NCBI GenBank assembly: GCA_000934455.1
Contig: KN882343.1
Coordinates: 102,763-149,666, forward strand
Direction: 5' to 3'
Length of the DNA stretch: 46,904 bases
From: Apostichopus parvimensis
Lineage: Eukaryota; Echinodermata; Holothuroidea; Aspidochirotida; Stichopodidae
Numbering within the stretch: the stretch's first letter is position 1; each line of letters begins with the position of its first letter. The notes below the pieces were generated by a model. It saw only the letters and a list, made by a program, of their open reading frames with translations, was not told where the DNA came from and made no database searches. A program made the position numbers and the translations under genes. Positions 12,909 to 24,368 of the stretch are shown one piece after another.

Positions 12909-14617
12909 TATATATTAACTGTGACACAAGGTTACTAGAAGGTTTCCTTTCCACTTTGTTAATCTTCCTTCTGTTTTTCTTCGTTTTTCTTGTAGTGATT
13001 TATGTTATTTCAGAACCAACTTCAAATTTGATTGACTTGTTTCTGATATTTTTTTCCCCCTTTGTGGGTGTAGTTTTGAAACCTGTGGCATCTGCTGCAT
13101 GGAGTTGGCATGAGATACAATAATGTACTGTTCTGTAATGTACTGTACAGTACTGTACTGTACTGTTCTATACTGTAATGTAATGTACTATTATGTATGC
13201 ATTATTATACTGTAATGTACTCTACTGTAATGCACAATACTGTACAATAATGTACTGTACTGTTCTGTACTGTAATTTACTGTACTATACTGTAATGTAC
13301 TGTACTGTTCTGTACTGTTCTGTAGTGTTCTGTACTGTAATGTAATGTACTGTTATGTACAGTACTATACTGTAATGTACTCTACTGTAATGCACAATAC
13401 TGTACAATAATGTACTGTACTGTTCTGTACTGTAATTTACTGTACAGTACTGTTCTGTACTGTTCTGTAGTGTTCTGTACTGTAATGTAATGTACTGTTA
13501 TGTACAGTACTATACTGTAATGTACTCTACTGTAATACACAATATGTACAATACTGTACTGTAATGTACAGCTGTACAATACTGTATATTAATACAGGTA
13601 CATTTTTTATATCGATCAGTTTGCCACAATCTATTGGTACCATTCACAAACCCAAGATGACTTTAGGCAGAATGTTATTCTCAAATATGTCATGTGTTAG
13701 TCCAAGAAAGAAAATTAAAGGAAGAAAAAGAAAAAAAAAATGAAAAAAAATGAAAGAAAGAAAAAATTGAGCGCCAGTTGCAATGAGATTTTTTTTTTTA
13801 CCTAATCATGGTGTAATGTACTGTACTAATCTGTACTATACTATATATACTGATCTGTACTGTACATACTGCACTGTAAGGTACTATACTGTACTGTAAT
13901 GTAATGTACTGTTATGTACAGTTCTATACTGTAATGTACTCTACTATAATGCACAATACTGCACAATACTGTACAAGACTGTACAATTCTGTACTGTACA
14001 TTACTGCACAATACATATATATGAATACAGGTAAATTTTTGATATTGATCAGTTTGCAACAATCTGTTGGTACCATTCTGAAACCCCAGATGACTTTAGG
14101 GAGAATGTTATTCTCAAATATGTCATGTGTTAGTCCAAGAAAGAAAATTAAAGAAAGAAAAAGAAAAAAAAAAGAAAAGAAAAAAAGAAAAAATTGAGCG
14201 CTAGTAATGGTTTCCTTGCTATTCAGGATATATACAAGATGCAATGAGATGTTTTTCGTTTTTTTACATAATCTTAATGTACTGTATAGATCTGTACTGT
14301 ACTATATATACTGATCTGTACTGTACAAACTGCACTGTAATGTACTGTACTGTACTATACTGTTCTGTACTGTTCTGTACTGTAATATAATGTACTGTAA
14401 TGTACTGTAATATAATGTACTGTTATGTACAATATTATACTGTAATGTACTCTACTGTAATGTACAGCTGTACAATACTGTATATATGAATACAGGTACA
14501 TTTCTTGATATTGATCAGTTTACAACAATCTGTTGGTTCCATTCTCAATCCCAAGATGACTTTAGGCAGAATGTTATTCTCAATATATTATGTGTTTAGT
14601 CCAAGAAGGAAAATGAA
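12909..14617. repeat. TGTAC-rich complex repeat, left copy
   Basis: A 5' block of about 220 bases (starting TATATATTAACTG) leads into TACTGTACTGTAATGTACTG-type simple repeats. These are interspersed with a recurring 110-120-base module containing GATCAGTTTGC, then CAACAATCTGTTGGTACC, then CCAGATGACTTTAGG, then GAATGTTATTCTCAA, then an A/G-rich run. Modules begin near 13610, 14040 and 14508. The array is largely self-complementary because GTAC is a palindrome, which explains open frames on both strands. The block stops exactly at the N gap and is near-duplicated to its right. Confidence 0.9.
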
Positions 14618-14667
14618 NNNNNNNNNNNNNNNNNNNNNNNNNNNNNNNNNNNNNNNNNNNNNNNNNN
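14618..14667. other. Assembly gap (50 N)
   Basis: Fifty consecutive N. The sequence just right of the gap (14668) corresponds to 12909. The sequence just left of it (14617) corresponds to about 16164. The gap therefore sits exactly at the junction of two near-copies. Confidence 0.99.
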
Positions 14668-16164
14668 TATATATTAACTGTGACACAAGGTTACTAGAAG
14701 GTTTCCTTTCCACTTTGTTAATCTTCCCTCTGTTTTTCTTTGTTTTTCTTGTAGTGATTTATGTTATTTCAGAACCAACTTCAAATTTGATTGACTTGTT
14801 TCTGATATTTTTTTCCCCCTTTGTGGCTGTAGTTTTGAAACCTGTGGCATCTGCTGCATGGAGTTGGCATGAGATACAATAATGTACTGTACTGTAATGT
14901 ACTGTACAGTACTGTACTGTTCTATACTGTAATGTAATGTACTATTATGTATGCATTATTATACTGTAATGTACTCTACTGTAATGCACAATACTGTACA
15001 ATAATGTACTGTACTGTTCTGTACTGTAATTTACTGTACAGTACTGTTCTGTACTGTTCTGTAGTGTTCTGTACTGTAATGTAATGTACTGTTATGTACA
15101 GTACTATACTGTAATGTACTCTACTGTAATACACAATATGTACAATACTGTACTGTAATGTACAGCTGTACAATACTGTATATATGAATACAGGTACATT
15201 TTTGATATCGATCAGTTTGCAACAATCTGTTGATACCATTCTGAAACCCCAGATGACTTTAGGGAGAATGTTATTCTCAAATATGTCATGACTGTTAGCT
15301 CCAAGAAAGAAAATTAAAGAAAATGAATGAAAAAGAAAGAAAGACAAATTGAGCGCTAGTAATGCTTTCCTTTCTATTCAGGATATATACAAGATGCAAT
15401 GAGATGTTTTTCGTTTTTTTACATAATCTTAATGTACTGTATCTGTACTGTACATACTGCACTGTAAGGTACTATACTGTACTATAATGTAATGTACTGT
15501 TATGTACAGTTCTATACTGTAATGTACTCTACTGTAATACACAATATGTACAATACTGTACTGTAATGTACAGCTGTACAATACTGTATATTAATACAGG
15601 TACATTTTTGAGATCGATCAGTTTGCAACAATCTGTTGGTACCATTCTGAAACCCCAGATGACTTTAGGGAGAATGTTATTCTCAAATATGTCATGTGTT
15701 AGTCCAAGAAAGAAAATTAAAGAAAGAAAAAGAAAAAAAAAGAAAAGAAAAAAAGAAAAAATTGAGCGCTAGTAATGGTTTCCTTGCTATTCAGGATAAA
15801 TACAAGATGCAATGAGATGTTTTTCGTTTTTTTACATAATCTTAATGTACTGTATAGATCTGTACTGTACTATATATACTGATCTGTACTGTACAAACTG
15901 CACTGTAATGTACTGTACTATACTGTTCTGTACTGTTCTATACTGTTCTGTACTGTAATATAATGTACTGTTATGTACAATATTATACTGTAATGTACTC
16001 TACTGTAATGTACAGCTGTACAATACTGTATATATGAATACAGGTACATTTTTGATATTGATCAGTTTGCAACAATCTATTGGTACCATTCACAAACCCA
16101 AGATGACTTTAGGCAGAATGTTATTCTCAATATATTATGTGTTTAGTCCAAGAAGGAAAATGAA
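14668..16164. repeat. TGTAC-rich complex repeat, right copy
   Basis: This copy begins with the same TATATATTAACTG block as 12909 and shows the same order of TGTAC repeats and GATCAGTTTGC modules (near 15207, 15615 and 16060). It ends in the AGTCCAAGAAGGAAAATGAA phrase that also abuts the gap on its left. It is about 1.5 kb against about 1.7 kb for the left copy, mainly because it lacks a run of TGTAC repeats (roughly 13277-13445 in the left copy). Single-base differences occur elsewhere. Confidence 0.88.
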
Positions 16165-17763
16165 AGACAGAAAAAATTGAGCGCCAGAACTGGTTTCCTT
16201 GCTATTCAGGATAAATACAAGATGCAATGAGAGGAATTTTTTCCCCACATAATCCTGCTGAAAATTACACCAATTTTGTTTTTAAGCGATATCAATTAAC
16301 TCCAGCCACGGGAATATATCTCTTAAAAGCACCAGTGACAATTGGCGATGTATATATACCTTGTACTGTAGATTTGTAGAGCTGTTTATAATTCCCAGAT
16401 AGTAATTACAAGATACTGAGTGAGATGATGGGATGTGACCGCGGGTTTATTTCTAATGGAGCTAGGGAAAAAAAAATAAAAGTTCTTTACAGAAGGAAAT
16501 CAAATATACAGACAAACATATATAAACTGTCTACCCATAAATTCCTTAAAATAAAGTGTTTTTAGATTTTCTTTCTCCCCTCCCTCCCTTCCTATAGAAC
16601 AAGATAAATTGTGCAGAAATGAAACTATAAACATTAAAAGCTCTGACATACATGTTCCGATGTAAAACCAAAGTTCAGATTTGTTGACGATGATTTTGGA
16701 CCCAAAGTTTAGTCTTGACTTTTCTTGGTATGTATAGGGGAAAAGGAAAAAAAATTGAATGTTATATGCAAAGTTTTCATTCGCAATTCTGGGCTTTTGA
16801 AGTTTACTCAGTTCTTAAAATATAATAAAATCTCAGGAATGCTCCTTTAAGGCTAAAATTGATGATAACGGCTCCTCCTAAATGTTAATATTTTTGTTGG
16901 TAAATATGAATTATTCAACCAAAAACAATGTTCTTTCATGATCTCCGGATGGATGACATTGAACACAATTTGTCTTCGACAAATTTATTAATGCGTTGCA
17001 AACATGTAATAACTGAGACCATAAAACTCTTTTATGTATTTTCTGCGTGTGGAGTTTTGTCATGTTGCAGCTGGGTAAACTGATCTAATGGCCCATGTGG
17101 TAGACTAAAGTAGTCCAGTCACTCTTGGTTAGGCCCCCCAAACCCCACAGATGGTGAAAGGATCATTTTTGGGTTCCCGAAAGGGAAAAACTATGGAGTC
17201 ACTCTTGCCAACTTTGCAAAATTGTGACGGGGACCGCAGATTGCAAAGTCAGCAATGACTATAAACGCGGAATTGCAGTCGGTAACTATTACGGCCAGAT
17301 TCGACCAATACGGCAACATACAGAAATGTGGTACTCAAAGCCCAAGCCAGAGTGAATTAATCAGGTCACATGTCGGGAGTCTATGCATGCTAAAGTTCTT
17401 CAATATCGCCCTCATTACCCTTCCCGGAAACATTTCGTATTGTAGTTTTGATTCAAAAATAATTTGAGTATGAGTGATAAGCTGAAGCCAGGATATGTGT
17501 GTTAGTATTCCAGCTACAAACATCTATCAAAATATGTTATTTGGCCTATAAAGTAATTTTTAACCATTCAAACCATGGAACCAGCTGAAAGGAAAACTTA
17601 CAATATGAAACGATACGAACATCATACAGCTATGCCGTGATGTATATCTGTAAGTTAAGTAACATCGACGACACTAAATTGCATTCTTTGGTATTATATA
17701 CTTTTGAAGTCCGCAATAGATCTGACTTTCAATATTTTGTGGGCAGCCGCTCATCATGCATTA
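16165..17763. other. Unique AT-rich DNA, nothing recognised
   Basis: No protein-like frame. At about 16833-16853 the minus strand reads TTAAAGGAGCATTCCTGAG. A similar TTAAAGGAGC(G/A)T(T/A)CC phrase occurs on the plus strand at about 27094 and 32327, so these may be ends of one dispersed element family. Confidence 0.45.
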
Positions 17764-18130
17764 AATAATAATAATAAATGAGACTTATATAGCGCCAAAT
17801 CAGTAGACAAAAGTCACTGCTCAAGGCGCTTTACAAAGAAAGCACATTAATTTACAAAAGAACAAGTGAAAAGATGGGTCTTAAGTAGACTTTCAAATGT
17901 AGAAAGTTTAGAGCATGTTCATATGTGATCTGATAACTTGTTCCAGAGCGATCATCGTCTGCAATTTACAACATTTGCAAATTAATTATACATAATGGGA
18001 TAAGGCTTTAAAAAGAGGTTGGTAGAGCAAATTTACAAAATGCAATTTCAAGAAACGGAAATAATCGGGCATGATCAGACGTTATATGGTAATTCCAAAT
18101 GTTTTCAACACTTCTATGACAAATATGTTC
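17764..18130 (-). repeat. Dispersed repeat with (ATT)n tail, longer copy
   Basis: The plus strand starts with an ATA/TAA run and continues ATGAGACTTATATAGCGCC, then a segment with AGTAGACAAAAGTCACTGCT and CAAGGCGCTTTACAAAGAAAG, then about 280 further bases. Its first 80 bases match an inverted fragment at 37511-37592. By analogy with the SINE at 23426-23728, the GTAAAGCGCC...(ATT)n side is the 3' tail, so the element reads on the minus strand. No tRNA-like head is evident, so its class is unresolved. Confidence 0.65.
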
Positions 18131-19426
18131 TGTTTTGAATGGATCACACTTTTCCACTGAATTCATCTCGGCTGCTGTGATATGTGTGGGTTGATGAAGG
18201 ATTATGAAGGAGTAGTGAGCCGATCATCAAGAACTGAAGTCTGTTGGTAAACCTTTTAGTAATGTAGTGGCATAGCAAATACAGCAAATTTATATCACAA
18301 AAAGGAATTTGGGAATCAATTGATTTATGGAATTTCTTCAAAAAGTCCAAACTAGAAAAATTCCTTTGACAATTTAGTTACTGAATAACATCAGATCAGC
18401 TCAAGAGGTTTCAATCAGTATTTTCTGAAAAAAGAAAGGGGAAAGATTTAAGCCTTAATTCCCAGAGTGACTGAATTTTTGATCCCAGCTCAAATTATCA
18501 TTTTTCAGGGACTTCAGGAATATATATTGACCAATTTAATAGCAGAATTGTTGATGCAAGTAAATTCTAATGTCCCTTCTCCCTAATCCTTTTTCCCACC
18601 ATCCTCCCCCCAAAACCAATTTGTATTAGGGCATTAAGCATAACATTTTGAATCTGACAATGTAAACAGAATTTTGGGATTTCACACACCTCCCCCCCTC
18701 ACCTCTTCCCCTCCACTCTCATCACTGAAGATAAATCGTTATATGTAGCTGAGGTACCTCTCTCTCGCCAAACTGTATGTGTGTTATACATGTATACCAA
18801 ATCCCATTAACCTTTTCACTTAATTTGAGAAAATAGATTGTCACAGGATATATGATAATATCAAGAAATGACTTAAAAGTCTCAAAGTATTATTAAAGCT
18901 TTGCCGCACGTACATCAGCCTCGGTCATAAATAAGACATAATTCCTGGTTGCTGAAGATTGATGGATCTTTCTGCACACGTGTTAAATATAAAAACAAGT
19001 TCCAGCTGGGAAAACCCAACTGGTAATCAGATTAATTGCTCATTTCAGTGAAGATCAAAACCATCGGACTCAGCGAACAGATTTGTTAAACTAGATTATT
19101 CCCTTTCGTGGGGATTTTCAAAGAGCTACTTATGTTTAAACTGCCGTTGCTCAAAAAAAGGAAAAAGAAGAAAAAGGGAATGGGGTGACGTACATCCTTA
19201 CTGTATCTGACTCTTTTTTTTTGTTTTTGTACTGAATGAGTTTTGGATTTTCATTATAGTTTATCTACCATAATTTCAGCACTTAACATATATATATTTT
19301 TAGTCTAACCTTTAAATTTATCCTTGAAAGAAAAACAGAATGTGAAGCGTCCACCTCCTCCCCCCCTCCCCCACCATCCCAACTACCATCATTTTTGCCA
19401 AGGTTTGCTACTCCTTGGCAATAATC
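18131..19426. other. AT-rich unique DNA
   Basis: No gene recognised. C-rich runs occur near 18590-18615 and 18690-18720. 19340-19380 is a pyrimidine-rich lead-in to the microsatellite. Confidence 0.5.
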
Positions 19427-19514
19427 TGTCTGTCCGTCCGTCCGTCCGTCCGTCCGTCCGTCCGTCCGTCCGTCCGTCCGTCCGTCCGTCCGTCCGTCCG
19501 TCCGTCCGTCCGTC
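19427..19514. repeat. (TCCG)n microsatellite, about 22 copies
   Basis: This is an almost perfect GTCC/TCCG tetranucleotide run of 88 bases followed by a C/T-rich stretch to about 19600. Frames on both strands (SVRPSVRP and DGRTDGRT peptides) are artefacts of the repeat. It is unusually CpG-dense for this AT-rich window. Confidence 0.97.
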
Positions 19515-19600
19515 ACTCATACCCTTCTCCACGTCCCTGCCCCTCTCCCTCCCTATCCCCTTCCCCTCCACCTCCCCCTCCCCCTCCCTATCATCCTCTC

Positions 19601-20499
19601 ATATGGAAATTTAATTATGAGAAGAGCTGTACATCAGTCGATGGATATATCCAGTGGAATCGTGGCAGCTGTGTTCTTGTTTTGTTTTTTATTTATAGTT
19701 CATAACACTACAATAATATTACCAGTGAGTTAATGGATGAAACAGCATTTAAAACATCAAACTATGCAGGCAGTTTTTCTTCTTCATTCTTGACCGGATT
19801 ATTGACCCTTTTTTAGTTGTTGTTGACTGTTTCAAACCTTCCCAACAAAAATGTCCCCAAATATAATTACAATTAACTCTAATGGGAAATTAGGCCAAAA
19901 CAAGCCTGTATAAATTATGCTTTTGGATAACTGTTCAAACCTGGGTTTTTTTTAATCATTTCTGAGAACCACTGACATGTGCCGCCTTGGAGAGGCTGCA
20001 AGGCTCGTGTCAGTGTGTAAACGTGGCATATAAACAGGTATTAGTCACTTCGTTTACAGTAACTGGTGTATAATAAGTTATATTGTTTATCGACGTGAGA
20101 CCTATGTACATAAATTGTTCATCTTGTTCATTGTTTTATGGATTAGTCATACTATCTTTAGGAGGTGTAAAGTAAATTAACAAGATGTTTTATACTGAAA
20201 ATCTTGTTTTAAATAAACTAAATTCTATCAACCTGATAAGAAAAAATTTGGTTCCATGTTGTACGATGCTTTCTTCCAGCAATTAATACATTATCCAAAC
20301 ATTTGTAGCATAATTACATTGAACATTTTGTATAATAGTAAGCAATTCCCCCCCCCCCACCTTTCCCACCCCCTTTCAGGTTTATTGTATTTTAAGATTA
20401 TGGATCGGGACTATGTATGCAGGGGTGGAAACCTCCCGAGGTGAACCATGGATTGTACTGTACAATATTGTTATGTAAATTGCCCCATTATATAGCATA
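19601..20499. other. Unique AT-rich DNA
   Basis: No gene or transposon recognised. A poly-C run sits at about 20348-20358. The segment 19965-20050 is more mixed in composition but has no identifiable feature. Confidence 0.45.
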
Positions 20500-20870
20500 T
20501 AAATAAATCTGCTAGATCTGCTAGAATTGCCCATTTTCTTGAAGGGAGATTTTGGGTTTGGTCATAGTTTTAACTGTTTGGCCAATCTTACCCAAATTAT
20601 ATTTAACTGGAAACATCTTATTCTAAACTAAGTGAATTATGTGGAAAACAAACATTCAATACTCATGACTCTGCTGTGGAATTGCCCATTTTTTTGACGG
20701 GGGGGGGGATTTTAATTTTGTTTATTATGTAAACTGTTTTGTCATTCTTACCCAAGTTATAAGTCTTAATATTCACACATAATCTGAAAACCTCTCATTC
20801 TTAATTAAAACTAAAAGAATTATATGGAATACAAACATTTCAATACTCGTGATTCTGCTGGGGAGGTTTT
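20500..20870. repeat. About 155-185-bp tandem duplication, roughly two copies
   Basis: GAATTGCCCATTTT occurs at 20524 and 20679. Both are followed by a G-rich run, then a TTTGGT/TTTTGT region, ACTGTTT, TCTTACCCAA, TTCTTAA/TTCTAAAC, GAATTATGTGGAA/GAATTATATGGAA and ACAAACATT. The unit closes with ACTC(A/G)TGA(C/T)TCTGCTG. The second copy is longer. Confidence 0.75.
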
Positions 20871-22114
20871 TGGTACAGGTGATAATTTTATGGAATATCA
20901 TGTAAACGATTTCAATGAACTTACAATTTTTTAATGAATTATGTTAGACCATTTAAAGCAATGTAGAAAAGTTTGTGCCCCACAAAAATTTCTTGTTATC
21001 ATTTTATCGTTCATTTTGGAAATGTTGCAAGCTCTTCCCCTATACTGTGACTTCGTCATTCGTTGTGTGATGTTTGGTTTGAGTGAAAGTAGCGATGCGG
21101 GAGATTTTGCATCGCTCTCTTCCTTCCCTGCAGGGATGAGTGTCGTTAACCTGATGAAAAATGCAAAGCAAAAAATGGAACCATACGGAGAGCTTGTTGA
21201 GTCTCGTCGCTAACTCCCGACATCTAAATTTACCCAAACTATTGGGTATCTCACAGAGGTAGATTACAATCATCGATATCAAGGACCCGTCCCGTCATAT
21301 TTCTTTCTTCGCCGAAAAAAAAAAGGAGGAATTAAATCAAAAAAGCATAACTCTATACGTCTGTTTCGATTTATAAAATTCGTTGCTCACAAATAATTTT
21401 CCATATCAATTTGTCTTATAGAAAATTTGTTGGGAGTTTATTGAAATGAAACTGCATAATATCAAATCTGAAAAAAAAGGAAAAAAAAAAAAAAAAAACC
21501 TTGAACAAATTATTAACACAAACACATTTCTTGAGTTAAAACAAAAGAAGAAGGGAATGGTAGGTAGTGTGGCTTTGAATATTAACTAAGATGAATATGC
21601 AAAATAATAAATATCACGAATGGCTCACAAAAAAAAATTGATAATAGAATTATTGTTTAATTATGTGCCACATACACTGATATATATGTGATGTCTTCCA
21701 TCTGTATACGTGTACCATGCACCAAATATATGGGGTTTTTTTGGCAAATAGAAACATTACGGTTAAAGTTGTAAATGTTAAGCATTTAATGCTATCCGTT
21801 GTGTCAATATGTTGAAAGACTGCTAATGACGCAAGCATGTAGAATGAATTTTTGATTTATTGCTCGAGTGGGGACTGTCTTCTGATCTCCAGAGGCTCGT
21901 ATTATCTGTACCAGCGATTGTTAGTTTGCAATGTTGCGAAGACCTTTATATCTTACTTGCGCTGTATGGGACAGACAGTGGGTGCGTTACTTAATATTAC
22001 ATAACATTGTAAGGAGGGAAAAAAACAAGGTGTGAAAAGCAACATTTTAAGCTCTATCTGTGTTTATATCAGGACCAAGTTGGATATATATATTGTATAT
22101 ATTGTGCTGGGTAG
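20871..22114. other. Unique DNA, no gene recognised
   Basis: A 90-residue plus-strand frame (20941-21213) and an 80-residue minus-strand frame (21040-21282) overlap. Neither has a recognisable motif or convincing splice context. A long A run occurs at 21471-21498. I leave this as unassigned. Confidence 0.4.
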
Positions 22115-22815
22115 GACAGGTTATGAACTTGTCAATATTATTGTGTATAATGATGAGGGTAGGGATGGGGGGAGGGGAGGGGAGGGGAAATAAATGGGGT
22201 TTGAAGATTAACAGGGTGAGATATGTGAAGAGGATATATATATTAAGGAGGGAAGCTGAGTGGAGTGAGGACTGGGTGAAGTGACTATATGTGGGTAAAA
22301 CTTGTCAATATTATGGTACATCTTGAGAAAGGTAGGGATCGGGGGGGGGGGGAATCAATGGGGTTTATAGGTTAACAGGGTGAGATATGTGAAGAAGGAT
22401 ATATATGAATGAGTGATGCTGAGGGGAGTGAGGGCCTGCATGGTGAGGTGACTATATGGGGTGAATCTTGTCAATATTATTGTACTTCTTGACAAGGGGA
22501 GGGATGGGGGGGGGGAAGGGGAAGGATAGGGGAGATAAATGGGGCTTATAGTTTAACAGGGTGAGATATGTGAAGAAGGATATATATTACAGCTCGGGAA
22601 GCTGAGTGGAGTGAGGACTGGGTGAGGTGACTATATGGGATGAAACTAGACAATATTATTGTACATCTTGACAAGGGAAGGATGGGGGGGGGGAGGGGGG
22701 GATAAATGGGGTTTATAGATTAACAGGGTGAGATATGTGAAGAAGGATATATATTGAGGTGGGATGCTGAGTGGAGTGAGGGCCCGGTGAGGTGACTTAT
22801 ATGGGGTGAATGAGA
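22115..22815. repeat. About 170-bp tandem array, four copies
   Basis: AACAGGGTGAGATATGTGAAG recurs from about 22210, 22374, 22555 and 22722. Each unit also has CTTGTCAATATTATTGTACA (or variants), a G-rich run of differing length, GATAAATGGGGTTTATAG and GCTGAGTGGAGTGAGG. Period differences (164, 181, 167) come mostly from the poly-G part. TATATATA motifs occur in every unit. Confidence 0.88.
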
Positions 22816-22855
22816 CGGAAGTGCTTTGAGCTTTCGCCAATTATCAGAATTGATC

Positions 22856-22960
22856 GATAATAATAATAATAGTAAATAATAATAGTGAATGAGAATAATA
22901 CATTTATTTACGACACAAAAATTTGCCGAGCATACTCTGATGCGCTTTACAATGGAAACA
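22856..22960 (-). repeat. Fragment of a repeat with GCGCTTTAC and ATA-rich tail
   Basis: The plus strand starts with ATAATAATAATAATAGTAAA and reaches GATGCGCTTTACAATGG about 90 bases later. This is the same overall 3'-tail design (GTAAAGCGC...(ATT)n on the minus strand) as the elements at 17764-18130, 23426-23728 and 37511-37592, but the intervening bases differ. Confidence 0.5.
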
Positions 22961-23425
22961 AAATGCAATTTACTCACAGCAATATGAAATAAGTGTATTT
23001 TGAGCTTGAACAAGTTGATCGGGCTGTCATTATGGAACTTGAACAGAGGCAGGAGCTACAGGTAGGTCTTGCATACTAGAGGCTTAGATTACTGAGAGGT
23101 TTATATATTGTGTTCTGGGGGATGTACAATATAGAGCAGGCATTTCATTGGGGGCAAAGTGCATACTGCAAATTGCTGTACAAAAATGGTCAATTTAAAA
23201 TTCGGTCGGATAAATACCGAGCTTCATCGTGAAACAGTTTTTAAAACAAAAACTTAGAGTATCTTAACTTTTGATCGGAAATTCAGCAGGAAGCCATGCA
23301 TGCAGTAAAGGGTATTAATGCTAATGTTAGTCCACCCTGCTCTATACGTTTACATTCCTCACTGCCTCTCCTTCTGTTCCGTTCAAGGTCTAGACTGTAG
23401 ACCTGTGTTAAATCCACCCTGCTCT

Positions 23426-23728
23426 ATAATAATAATAATATAATATTTGATTTTTATAGAGCGCTTTACACCAGCGATAGGTCTCAAAGTGCTTTACAGA
23501 CGTTATATTACCCCTGGTCAATGATAACCTGTCCCAGAGACAATCCCTCCAGTCGGCAGCAGTTATAAAAGTCTGCGCCCACTGACAAGTTACCTCACAG
23601 GTACCCATTTAACCCCTGGGTGGAGAGAGGCAATTGAGATAAAGCATCTTGCCCAAGGACACAACGTAATGAACTAGGCAGGAATCGAACCAGCAATCCT
23701 TGGATCACGAGTCCGACGCCTTAGCCAT
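23426..23728 (-). mobile_element. tRNA-derived SINE with (ATT)n tail
   Basis: On the minus strand this element starts with a Pol III A box (TGGCTAAGGCGTCGG, 23713-23727) and a perfect B box (GGTTCGATTCC, 23681-23691) at normal tRNA spacing. It continues with the motif TTGTGTCCTTGGGCAAG and a GGGTTAAATGGGTACCTGTGAG-like central block, and ends in GTAAAGCGCTCTATAAA plus ATT repeats. This is the standard tRNA head, conserved body and LINE-like tail design. I recall similar CCTTGGGCAAG bodies in SINEs of other marine animals but cannot assign a named family. Both Pol III boxes are intact. Confidence 0.85.
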
Positions 23729-23870
23729 ATACATTGATATAACTGTCTCTCTTTCTGTATATGATCTCATTCTGTAATACTATATATAAGTTCTTAAATT
23801 ACCATTTTCTCTTGTTCCTGATCCTCCTCTAAGTTTCTGTTTATTTGATCAGAATCGACTTTGATCTTGG

Positions 23871-24368
23871 TAGTAGCAGGGATGTGCCCACGCTGGGCGG
23901 CACTGGGCGGCCCCGCCCAGCACTAAAAATTACCGCCCAGCACTGTCTTAAAAATCGTGAATCCCGCCCAGCACTATTTTCATCTAAAATCCCAACAGTC
24001 CTACCAATATATTCAACATAAAATGGGCCTAGCCTATGCCAAAATCACACAGAATAATAATGCATCAGTTACGCATGCGAGAAACATAACTTACGGCTCT
24101 CAATCGGTCCAAACTCTTTGAAACAAACTAATAACTTTTACCAGGTACGTAAAATTTCACTATAAAAAAAATTAAAAAATGTAAATTGTTAGCAAAACTA
24201 GTACTTGTGTATGTGCTTAAAAAGCTACACAAGTACCAGCATTTGAGCACCTACAAAAATCGAAAATTTCTCAAAGGGGAGGGGACCCCCCTCCCCATTA
24301 GACCCTCCCCCAGGACGGCGATCAGTATACCCGGCACTCAGGAAAACCTGGGCACATCCCTGTAGTAG
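23871..24368. mobile_element. Non-autonomous DNA transposon with 14-bp perfect TIRs
   Basis: The element spans 23877-24362. It begins CAGGGATGTGCCCA and ends TGGGCACATCCCTG, a perfect 14-base terminal inverted repeat. It is flanked on both sides by TAGTAG (23871-23876 and 24363-24368), which may be a 6-base target duplication or one of 3 bases in a short repeat. An 8-base hAT duplication does not fit. The left interior is rich in CCGCCCAGCACT repeats. There is no transposase frame, so movement would need an enzyme supplied elsewhere. Superfamily is uncertain. Confidence 0.85.

Noticed and set aside
12985..13125. Possible exon after a polypyrimidine tract and TTGTAG, duplicated at 14745-14880
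   Set aside because: The peptide (VISEPTSNLIDLFLIFF...) is short and hydrophobic, has no donor site I trust, and lies at the edge of a repeat. The duplication is explained by the gap-centred copying.
14505..14882. 125-residue frame across the N gap
   Set aside because: It runs through unknown bases, so the joined frame is meaningless.
19283..19705. SVRPSVRP and DGRTDGRT frames
   Set aside because: Both strands of a TCCG tetranucleotide run.
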